Shown: piece after piece, positions 1 to 6,348 of the stretch | Position numbering within the stretch: the first letter of the stretch is position 1 | Layout of the letters: every line of letters starts with the position of its first letter | Assembly (NCBI GenBank): GCA_023663365.1 | Contig: JAMPHP010000009.1 | Coordinates: 1 to 42,908, forward strand | From: Muribaculaceae bacterium | Lineage (GTDB): Bacteria; Bacteroidota; Bacteroidia; Bacteroidales; Muribaculaceae | Length of the DNA stretch: 42,908 nt | Reading direction: 5' to 3' | Program-made: the position numbers and the translations under genes | The notes under the pieces: generated by a model | The model's database searches: none | Seen by the model: the letters and a program-made list of their open reading frames with translations, nothing else | Told to the model about the DNA's origin: nothing

Positions 1-2
1 AC

Positions 3-260
3 TTCATAATCTGCTTCACAGCCCTGCTGATACTCAAACAACTACAGCAATCCCTTCCGCAACATCACTCCGTTGACAGCCTGTGCAAAACTCTACGCTC
101 AATCAAAATGCTCTATCACGACGCCTTCGGCTACGAACCCGCCTTTGATCGCACAGAACTGACCGACGAACTCCAGCATGACTCTAACATCCTAATCGAT
201 ACCGAAATAGTCACCAAGCCGGCCATGCGGAGAATACTAAGGCAGATAAAGCAGTGTTAA
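3..260 (+). CDS. IS transposase, C-terminal fragment (IS1634/IS4-like)
   Basis: The window opens inside a plus-strand reading frame that runs without a stop to TAA at 258-260 (86 codons visible). The visible part begins FIICFTALLIL and contains a 'TLRSIKMLYHDAFGYEP' stretch and an 'RTELTDELQ' stretch. From memory this matches the last part of DDE transposases of the IS1634/IS4 type found in Bacteroidales, in which a hydrophobic 'FLICF.AL.ILR' segment follows the catalytic domain. The DDE residues lie outside the window, so activity cannot be judged. No clear terminal inverted repeat could be paired, because the left end of the element is not here. An imperfect inverted repeat just downstream (281-318) may be part of its right end. 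Family assignment is from similarity recalled by eye. Confidence 0.7.
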   Translation, partial: FIICFTALLILKQLQQSLPQHHSVDSLCKTLRSIKMLYHDAFGYEPAFDRTELTDELQHDSNILIDTEIVTKPAMRRILRQIKQC

Positions 261-280
261 AATCGTGTTAAAAATTTAAC

Positions 281-318
281 GAGCGAGTTGGTAGCACTTT
301 TAAAGCCACCTAACTCGC
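281..318. repeat. Imperfect inverted repeat after the IS fragment
   Basis: AGCGAGTT near the left and AACTCGCT near the right form an 8-bp stem. It continues inward with GGT/ACC and GC/GC pairs interrupted by a bulge and a mismatch. It sits about 20 bp past the transposase stop codon. It could be the transcription terminator of the transposase or the right end of the insertion sequence. There is no strong T-run after it. Confidence 0.4.
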
Positions 319-431
319 TGTACATCAACACGTACCCACAGGCAACTGTCAAAAATGGGAAGTTACAAAATTATCAGGAATTACCCCATCGTAGCTGCCC
401 CCTTAAACTGCTCAAGCCCCTACTACGGGTG

Positions 432-473
432 CAAGGCCTTAGCCTTGGGAGCTCGTAGAGCGGACACCCAAGG
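432..473. other. Multi-hairpin non-coding element
   Basis: Three short inverted repeats are nested or overlapping here: CAAGGC (432-437) with GCCTTG (442-447); GCTC (451-454) with GAGC (458-461); and CCTTGGG (443-449) with CCCAAGG (467-473). The first and third are mutually exclusive because they share bases 443-447. A 73-codon frame across 355-576 is rich in Arg and Pro and resembles no protein, so the stretch 261-706 is best read as non-coding, structured DNA. The role is unknown. Confidence 0.4.
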
Positions 474-510
474 TATACGACAACTATCTAATTTACAGAC
501 ACCCGACAGA

Positions 511-696
511 GGGTCGCAAGACGATCCGCGTAGGCGACTCCCACCCCCTGACAGGGGTGGCCATACACTATATTGATGAGAACATGAGGTTTACGCCCTG
601 CGGGCTTCAACCTCACGCTAAGATTGCACGACCTGCCAAGGCAGGTCTACTGACGGCATGAGTTGTGTTCACCGCCTCTTCGGCTTGATCCCTTTA
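511..696. repeat. 186-bp dispersed structured repeat, copy A
   Basis: This aligns without a single gap to 21088-21273. Bases 581-655 (75 bp) are identical in the two copies. Hairpins: CCACCCC (541-547)/GGGGTGG (554-560); TGAGGTT (585-591)/AACCTCA (609-615) enclosing GCCC (595-598)/GGGC (602-605); GACCTGCC (630-637)/GGCAGGTC (640-647). Between the first two hairpins lies a 20-nt spacer (561-580) whose sequence differs between copies but whose length does not. The element ends about 10 bp from the stop codon of the minus-strand LRR gene, so it would form that gene's 3' untranslated region. It may be a mobile REP/MITE-like element or a structured RNA; the sequence alone does not decide. Confidence 0.85.
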
Positions 697-706
697 ATCA
701 CCAATT

Positions 707-2683
707 TCAAGGCACGGCTACCTTCTCTACCTTGCCTCCTTGGCGCACGATGTAGAGGCCGGCAGGCAAGCCTTCGGTGCTGTCGGCCACTTTCAGGCCA
801 TTGAGATTATAGACCACTACGGGAGCGTCGGCCCACTCGTGGTCAACCTCAATCTCATCGATGCCGGCCATGGGCTCTATCTTGAAAAAATCCTTCCACT
901 GCGGAGCATTGCGGTATTTCTCGACACTCGCTTCGGGCACCGAAAGGCGGCAGTTCTTCTTGTCGACTCCGGCGAATACATCCTGCCCGCACACCGGAGG
1001 CTCCTCGGCGCGGCATATAAGCTCGTCCATAGCCACACAGCCGGCGAAAGCCGCATCGGCTATCCGTGCCATCTCTGTGCCGAGCACCACGCGCCTGAGT
1101 GCTGTACAGTCCTTGAAATCATTGATATTGATGTATTCAACAAAATCAAAGAACTCCACATCACGCAGCTTCGAGCTACCGGCGAAAGTGCCATAAGCTT
1201 GAAAAGCCGTTTTCACTATCTGCTTGCCTATGTAGACCGATTCAAAGTGATTGCCGGGGAACAGATACTCATCACAACAGGAGCTCGCAATCTTCAGTTC
1301 CGCCTCGGGCTTCTTCACATGCTCCGGGGCATTAAGCGTAATGTTGGTAAGCCCGGCCACTTCGCCGTAGGCATAGTCGTGGCTCGTCTGATGAAACAAG
1401 GCATAAATCTCTGCCTCTCCTGATTCAGTAATTGTCATCACAACTTCGGCTTTCTGATTGCCCGAAAAAGTGCGGCGATGCTTGAAGCTGCCGCAGGTCA
1501 CGTCGACATCAAGCTGACCCGACTTGCCTACCCATCCTTTGTACGATAGCACATCTCCGGCCTTTACTTCAATTGTCATCTTCTGCTGCACGGCATCGAG
1601 CACGCCGGGACCGCTTTTGAACACCAAAGTCATATCGTCGTAGTCCACTTGCTGCGGCAAATCGGCCGTAGGCGGTATATAATCAGCAAAGACAAGCCGC
1701 TTCAGCGACGTGCAACCCGAAAAAGCAGGCGATATTGAAGTCAAGGTCGAAGGTATGGTAAACTCCGTAAGCTGCACACAATCCTTAAAAGCATCCTTAA
1801 GCATTTCCTGATAGCCACCATCTATCTGCAAGTCCGACAGCGAGGTACAGCCACTGAACACTCCCGAAGTATAGCCCGTCTTTCCTTCTTTAAATTTAAT
1901 ATGGGCCGACGTGAGTGAAGTGCAGTTATTGAAACGGCTGATATTCATCACATCCTTAAACTCCACTCTCTTCAGATTGGGCAGCCCGTCCTGGTAGGCT
2001 CCGCTGTCTGCTGTGTAGCAATCCCCGTCGCCGGTAATTACTTCCAAGGCTGTGCATCCCACAAAGGCAAAGGAATCGTAGCCGGAGTGCATGTGTGCCT
2101 CCTTTAGCGAGGTGCAATCCTTGAAGGCACAGGCCGATGCCTGCCCGCTTACAAGCCAATAATCTTCCCTCAAAAATTCATAATACTTCCCTAAGGATAA
2201 ATCTATACTTGTAAGCCCCGTACAATTCTCGAAAGCATGATCGCCGATATTGATATTGCTGTCGATAGTCAATGTCTGCAGCGAGGTGCATCCGCTGAAA
2301 GCCCATGGTTCAATCTTGCCTGTAAAATCGAGCTCAAGCTCGTTCAACGACGTACAAGCCTTAAAAGCATCATCTAAAATCAGAAAATTGCCGCCGCCGG
2401 GCGTGGCGGGTGCTTTCACAATCTTTACCTTCCGCAGCTCTGTATTGCCCTCAAAAGCGCCCGAAACGATTCGGTAGACCGGCTTCGCTTCGCCTCGCAC
2501 CACGATACTGTCGGGTATAATAAGCTCCGTGATTCCGGCGTCGCAGCCCAGTACACTGCATCTATAAAGGTGGACTTCATAATGAATACCATCCACATTT
2601 ACAATTACATCGGCTCGAACAGAGCCCACGGCCATCATTGAGAAAAGCAGGCTTAAAGCTAATATGTGTAAGAATTTTTTCAT
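707..2683 (-). CDS. Secreted BspA-type leucine-rich-repeat protein
   Basis: Start taken at the ATG at 2681-2683, giving an N-terminus MKKFLHILALSLLF that is a typical signal peptide; an upstream in-frame Met at 2713 overlaps the presumed -7 box and is unlikely. The mature protein carries about ten LRR_5 (BspA/Treponema pallidum type) repeats of the pattern 'AF.(G/D/N)CTSL..L.I', such as AFSGCTSLQTLTI and AFENCTGLTSIDL. A central non-repeat region and two further repeats near the C-terminus follow. The typical closing 'FAGV....C.L.VP..S...Y..A..WK.F' block is present, then a short tail 'VVYNLNGLKVA...LPAGLYIV' that resembles the end of a T9SS sorting domain. BspA-like proteins are surface or secreted adhesion proteins in other Bacteroidota; the ligand here is unknown. 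The gene runs directly into repeat copy A at its 3' end. Confidence 0.85.
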   Translation of the reverse strand: MKKFLHILALSLLFSMMAVGSVRADVIVNVDGIHYEVHLYRCSVLGCDAGITELIIPDSIVVRGEAKPVYRIVSGAFEGNTELRKVKIVKAPATPGGGNFLILDDAFKACTSLNELELDFTGKIEPWAFSGCTSLQTLTIDSNINIGDHAFENCTGLTSIDLSLGKYYEFLREDYWLVSGQASACAFKDCTSLKEAHMHSGYDSFAFVGCTALEVITGDGDCYTADSGAYQDGLPNLKRVEFKDVMNISRFNNCTSLTSAHIKFKEGKTGYTSGVFSGCTSLSDLQIDGGYQEMLKDAFKDCVQLTEFTIPSTLTSISPAFSGCTSLKRLVFADYIPPTADLPQQVDYDDMTLVFKSGPGVLDAVQQKMTIEVKAGDVLSYKGWVGKSGQLDVDVTCGSFKHRRTFSGNQKAEVVMTITESGEAEIYALFHQTSHDYAYGEVAGLTNITLNAPEHVKKPEAELKIASSCCDEYLFPGNHFESVYIGKQIVKTAFQAYGTFAGSSKLRDVEFFDFVEYININDFKDCTALRRVVLGTEMARIADAAFAGCVAMDELICRAEEPPVCGQDVFAGVDKKNCRLSVPEASVEKYRNAPQWKDFFKIEPMAGIDEIEVDHEWADAPVVVYNLNGLKVADSTEGLPAGLYIVRQGGKVEKVAVP

Positions 2684-2710
2684 AGCACAGACATTAAATA
2701 AGTTACGGCC

Positions 2711-2718
2711 CAAAGGTA
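2711..2718 (-). promoter_or_regulatory. Putative -7 box of the LRR gene
   Basis: The minus strand reads TACCTTTG, matching the Bacteroidota -7 consensus TAnnTTTG, 28 bp before the chosen ATG. No good TTTG lies at the -33 position, so the assignment is moderate. Confidence 0.5.
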
Positions 2719-2977
2719 AGCAAAAACCGCCTGATTTTCCAATATTTACGCTCGCATTTAAATATATTTAACAAATGGGCGAAAAGCCGTAAAAAACGCC
2801 TCCACACTCACCTACATAAAGGAATATTATACTCTTTTAGCCTTTTGAGCGAAGAATTGCAGCCCTCTGCTTTGTTATACTATCAAACAGTAAGAAACTA
2901 TGCGACATCCCTCGTCTGTATTGTCGAGTAGTGATACTGGGCAATTCAGCTCTCATAAATAAATAGTTGAAACGTGG

Positions 2978-3015
2978 AAGGCGCCCCGACGAGCAATCAT
3001 CGGGGCGCCTTTTTT
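2978..3015 (+). terminator. Strong rho-independent terminator, plus-strand orientation
   Basis: AAGGCGCCCCGA (2978-2989) pairs perfectly with TCGGGGCGCCTT (3000-3011) around a 10-nt loop, and a run of six T (3010-3015) follows on the plus strand. On the minus strand the hairpin is followed only by TTCCAC. Both flanking genes are on the minus strand, so the orientation is unexplained. The rest of 2719-3075 shows no convincing gene. Confidence 0.75.
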
Positions 3016-3020
3016 ACGCG

Positions 3021-3047
3021 CCTTAAAGTCCTTAAAGTCCTTAAAGT
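3021..3047. repeat. Tandem repeat, 3 x 9 bp
   Basis: Three perfect copies of CCTTAAAGT lie head to tail at 3021, 3030 and 3039, followed by a degenerate fourth (AGCCTTTAAA). It lies between the terminator and the 3' end of the DNA-glycosylase gene. No role is evident. Confidence 0.85.
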
Positions 3048-3075
3048 AGCCTTTAAAAAGTCGGCAAAACCATGC

Positions 3076-3657
3076 TCACATCTCCAGCACCGCCTCAAAC
3101 ATCCGGCGGTAGTACTCCGCCTTCTGCTCGAGCGGGAGCGGGTAGGCACGGCTCGTAGATGGCATACGCCATATATTCAAGCCCTCCTGCGAGCACACCA
3201 TGCCGCCTTTCGGGGGCACCACCGTGCCGGTGAGCGAAGCCACCACTTCGGCGGCCTTCTCGCCCGTGGTAGCCACCGTGTGGCACAGAGGCATGGCGGC
3301 AAGAAGCTCGCCAAGGGGTGCGGGCTCAATGATGTCGAGGTACTTGTCGGAGGCATTGCCACGCAGGCGGCGCACCTTGCGGCCGGTGTCGTTGAGGGCT
3401 ATACCCTTCTCGGTGAGCAGCGCCTTGATGGCATCGAGACGGTAGGTGCGGGTGGCTTTGTCGTAGAGAGCATAGCGGTCGCCATAGAAAATCAAGCCCA
3501 TCATAGGCCAGAAATCGTTGGTGCGGTTAGGGTAATAGAAATCCATGGCCCAGCGGTGGCGCCCGGGCGGAAATGTGCCCATGATAAGGATGCGCGCCCC
3601 CTCGGGGATAAAGGGCTCCCAGGGATGCACCTCGATGTCTAATACTTTATCGTCCAT
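3076..3657 (-). CDS. Uracil-DNA glycosylase superfamily protein
   Basis: 193 residues, a normal size for small members of the uracil-DNA glycosylase fold (MUG or hypoxanthine-DNA glycosylase type). The N-terminal block 'ILIMGTFPPGRHRW' occupies the position of the family's first active-site motif (usually GxxPG/S), and 'YYPNRTNDFWPMMG' resembles the 'YY..P.N.FW...G' block that follows. Near the C-terminus 'WRMPSTSRAYPL' matches the second motif region (LPSTSPA-like). The expected role is removal of deaminated or mispaired bases in base-excision repair in the cytoplasm; exact substrate specificity cannot be read. The start lies 5 bp after the stop of the upstream transporter gene, so the two are probably one transcript. 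Confidence 0.75.
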   Translation of the reverse strand: MDDKVLDIEVHPWEPFIPEGARILIMGTFPPGRHRWAMDFYYPNRTNDFWPMMGLIFYGDRYALYDKATRTYRLDAIKALLTEKGIALNDTGRKVRRLRGNASDKYLDIIEPAPLGELLAAMPLCHTVATTGEKAAEVVASLTGTVVPPKGGMVCSQEGLNIWRMPSTSRAYPLPLEQKAEYYRRMFEAVLEM

Positions 3658-3662
3658 ACTTT

Positions 3663-4877
3663 CTAAACACCCTGCACACTCTTGAGGTTTGGCAGGAAAG
3701 CGGCCACCAAGCCAAGCAGCGGCATATAGGCGCAGAAGTCGTAGACGGCCTTGATGCCATAGGCATCGGCATAGTCGCCGAGCACTGCCGAAGCTATGCC
3801 GGCTATGCCGAAAGCAAAGCCGAAGAAGAGCCCCGACACCAGGCCGAGCTTATTTGGCAGCAGCTCCTGCGAATAAAGGAGTATCGCCGGGAAAGCCGAC
3901 GAGAGCATGAAGCCCACGCAGAAGCTCAGCACCACCGTGAGTGTGAGCCCGCAGTGGGGCATCATGAGGCTGAAAGGTGCAGCGCCCAATATCGACGCCC
4001 ATATCACCGGCTTACGACCGATGCGGTCGCCAATCGGACCGCCCACAAGCGTGCCGGCGGCCGTGGCGAAGAGAAATACAAAGAGCAGCACCTGCGACAT
4101 CTCTATGCTCACACCGAAGCACTCGATGAGGTAGAAGGTGTAGTAGTTGGTGAGGCTGGCCATATACACGTACTTCGAGAATATCAGCACCATCAGCACA
4201 CCCACCACAGCCACGGTGCGACCCGTGGAGAGTGGCATAGGCTTGAGCTGACCGCGGCCGGCAGAATTGCCGCGCGTGCTCTTCAGATAGCCCGAGTACC
4301 ATGAGCATATACCGCGCATGGCAGCGAAAGCAAGGATGGCAGCTATGAGAAACCAAAGGATATGCGTGCGACCATAGGGCGACACCACAACAGCCACAAG
4401 CAGCGGGCCCACCGAGGTGCCGAAGTTGCCGCCAACCTGAAAAATCGACTGTGCAAGGCCTCTCCTGCCGTGGCTCGAGAGCGAAGTGATGCGTGAGGCC
4501 TCGGGGTGAAGGGTGGACGAGCCCAGGCCGATGAGCGACACCGACACCAGCACCGCCGTGAGCGACGTGGCGAGGGCGAAAAGCACCAGCCCCACACTCA
4601 TGAAAGCCATTGCCAACGGAAGCGAGGCCACCAGCGGACGACGGTCGAAGACAAGCCCCACAACCGGCTGAAACACCGAGGCGGCAATCTGATAGCATAG
4701 TGTGATAAGCCCGATCTGGCCGAAGCTGAGGCTCAGATCCTCCTTAAGCATCGGATACACCGCCGTGACCACCGACTGAAGCAAATCGTTGAGGCAGTGC
4801 ACCGCACACAGGGCAAGGAGCACGGGGAAGGTTGGCTCGGCAGCCACCGTGCGTAGTTTTGCAGCAAACGTACTCAT
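3663..4877 (-). CDS. fsr: MFS transporter, fosmidomycin-resistance (Fsr) type
   Basis: About 404 residues with roughly twelve hydrophobic segments, the size of the major facilitator superfamily. Family markers for the Fsr group are visible: 'HCLNDLLQSVVTAVYPML' near the N-terminus, 'GSSTLHPEASR' after the fourth segment, and an MFS motif-A-like 'GGPIGDRIGRKP' in the second half. Fsr proteins are inner-membrane drug:proton antiporters that confer fosmidomycin resistance when overproduced; the natural substrate here is unknown. I chose the ATG at 4875-4877. The longer frame beginning at 4907 would start inside the -7 box. The gene is first in an operon with the DNA glycosylase 5 bp downstream. 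Confidence 0.8.
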   Translation of the reverse strand: MSTFAAKLRTVAAEPTFPVLLALCAVHCLNDLLQSVVTAVYPMLKEDLSLSFGQIGLITLCYQIAASVFQPVVGLVFDRRPLVASLPLAMAFMSVGLVLFALATSLTAVLVSVSLIGLGSSTLHPEASRITSLSSHGRRGLAQSIFQVGGNFGTSVGPLLVAVVVSPYGRTHILWFLIAAILAFAAMRGICSWYSGYLKSTRGNSAGRGQLKPMPLSTGRTVAVVGVLMVLIFSKYVYMASLTNYYTFYLIECFGVSIEMSQVLLFVFLFATAAGTLVGGPIGDRIGRKPVIWASILGAAPFSLMMPHCGLTLTVVLSFCVGFMLSSAFPAILLYSQELLPNKLGLVSGLFFGFAFGIAGIASAVLGDYADAYGIKAVYDFCAYMPLLGLVAAFLPNLKSVQGV

Positions 4878-4904
4878 AAATATTGCACTATTGGATTTCG
4901 GCTG

Positions 4905-4912
4905 CAAAGATA
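4905..4912 (-). promoter_or_regulatory. -7 box of the fsr operon
   Basis: The minus strand reads TATCTTTG, a perfect TAnnTTTG match, 27 bp upstream of the ATG. A TTTG lies upstream but at a shorter spacing than the usual 19-21 bp. Confidence 0.6.
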
Positions 4913-4983
4913 CGAAAAAAAGAGCAAAGCGACCGCCTCCCTCAGGAGGCAGCCGCCCTGCGTTGCGATATTTCAGATGATGA

Positions 4984-6186
4984 TTACTTGTTGTTGAAGA
5001 TCACGATGCGGTTCCAGTTGTTCTCGGCATAGGGCTGAACGTCGGAGCCTTCGGCTGTGATTGAGAGGCGGTCGGGGTTGATGCCGTATTCGTTCACGAG
5101 GGCGTCGTAGACAGCCTGAGCGCGGCGCTTCGAGAGAGCCATGTTGTAGGCCGATGTACCGGTGTCCTTGTCGGCGTAGCCGGCGATAGTGACATTCTGC
5201 TCGGGGTTAGCCTTCATGTATTCAGCCACGTTGTAGACGTTGACCTTCTCCATGTTGGTGATTTTCGAGGAGTTGAGCGAGAAGCGTACGGTAGCCATCA
5301 GAGGAGCGGGCTGAACGGTCTCTGCCACTACTTCTTCCACTTCGGGGCAGGGAAGCTGTGCTTCGGCTGCGGCAAGCGCTGCCGATGTGGTTGCCAGTGC
5401 TCCGCGGAGGTCGTTGACCTGATTGTTGAGGTTGCTGATGTATCCCAGATAGTCGCAGGGATTGTAGGAGCGGTAGTCGCGTCCGCCGAATGTGATGGCG
5501 AAGCCGCCGTTGACGGTCACGTTGATGTCGATAGGCTTGCCGAAGGCGATGTTGTTGAAGTTGTCGCCATAGAAGCCGGCACGGCCTTCCATGAAGAAGT
5601 CAACATACTTGCACAGGCGGAAGCGGAGCTGGATACCGGCCGACACGGGAAGTGCCCATGTGTTGGACTTTGGTTCGCCGTCCTCGCGCATGATATTGCC
5701 GTCGGGGCGATAGTGCCAGGCGTAAGTACCGCCGATGCCCACGAAAGGAACAATCGAGAACACACGCTTGCTGTTGACGCCGCCGAGGGAGTTGAACATA
5801 TCCCACATGAAGTCGAAGTTGGCGCCTACGTAGTAGAACTTGTTGAAGGTGTCGTTTTCATAGTGGAGAGGACCGCCGTTGAAGGCAAGGCGGAAGCCCA
5901 GATAGGGCGAGAACCATTTGCCGAAACCCAAATTATAGTTCACTGTGAAGTGACTTTCCTTATCGCCGCTCTCGGCCTTGTTCTCCATGAAGGGAACTGC
6001 GAAACCGGCTCCCAACTGGATAAACCAGTTGTCATGTTTATCCACATAGTAGTGGGTCTTGCACGGAATATCTGTCACAACGGTTGTTTCTTCCACAACG
6101 ACAGTTTCTTCCTGAGCGTTAGCCTCAAAAGCGGGCACTAAGAGTGCACAGCAGGCAGCAGTGGTGAATAAGACTTTCTTTTTCAT
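4984..6186 (-). CDS. OmpA-family major outer-membrane protein
   Basis: 400 residues. A signal peptide (MKKKVLFTTAACCALLVPAF, ending around ANAQ) is followed by an eight-stranded-barrel-like region with alternating aromatic residues (for example 'WFIQLGAGFAVPFME', 'FMEGRAGFYGDNF'). A short Ala-rich linker comes next, then a C-terminal OmpA peptidoglycan-binding domain over about the last 105 residues. That domain shows 'VRFSLNSSKI', 'NVTIAGYADKDTGTSAYN', 'LSKRRAQAVYDAL' and the final 'NNWNRIVIF'. The D and R residues that hold diaminopimelate in OmpA domains appear present. The protein should sit in the outer membrane and tether it to peptidoglycan, like the abundant OmpA-type proteins of other Bacteroidales. 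It is a single gene with a long, hairpin-containing leader. Confidence 0.88.
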   Translation of the reverse strand: MKKKVLFTTAACCALLVPAFEANAQEETVVVEETTVVTDIPCKTHYYVDKHDNWFIQLGAGFAVPFMENKAESGDKESHFTVNYNLGFGKWFSPYLGFRLAFNGGPLHYENDTFNKFYYVGANFDFMWDMFNSLGGVNSKRVFSIVPFVGIGGTYAWHYRPDGNIMREDGEPKSNTWALPVSAGIQLRFRLCKYVDFFMEGRAGFYGDNFNNIAFGKPIDINVTVNGGFAITFGGRDYRSYNPCDYLGYISNLNNQVNDLRGALATTSAALAAAEAQLPCPEVEEVVAETVQPAPLMATVRFSLNSSKITNMEKVNVYNVAEYMKANPEQNVTIAGYADKDTGTSAYNMALSKRRAQAVYDALVNEYGINPDRLSITAEGSDVQPYAENNWNRIVIFNNK

Positions 6187-6230
6187 TTTGGTGTAGTAGT
6201 TTTGTTAGACTCTTTTGGGGTTGTGCTCCT

Positions 6231-6276
6231 CGCAAGGGTGTCGAAACGTGTAATCCCTCTTTCATGCGCCCTTGCG
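6231..6276 (-). promoter_or_regulatory. Inverted repeat in the ompA-like gene leader
   Basis: CGCAAGGG (6231-6238) and CCCTTGCG (6269-6276) are perfect 8-bp arms about 45 bp upstream of the OmpA-family start codon. If transcription starts near 6320, as a TATTTTTTG-like box suggests, the arms would form a hairpin in the 5' leader. Function (stability or small-RNA target) is inference. Confidence 0.4.
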
Positions 6277-6336
6277 GGAGTTTGAATTTATAACACCCCT
6301 CTTTTAATCATTGTTCAACATTCTGCAAAAAATATG

Positions 6337-6344
6337 TAATTTTG
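6337..6344 (+). promoter_or_regulatory. -7 box before the LtaS-like gene
   Basis: TAATTTTG matches TAnnTTTG exactly. It ends only 4 bp before the first in-frame ATG (6349), so either that message is leaderless or translation starts at a later Met (6358 or 6385). Confidence 0.6.
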
Positions 6345-6348
6345 CACC

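Noticed and set aside
355-576. 73-codon frame upstream of the first LRR gene
   Set aside because: Arg/Pro-rich, spans repeat copy A and other hairpins, and has no similarity I recognise; the region is better explained as structured non-coding DNA.
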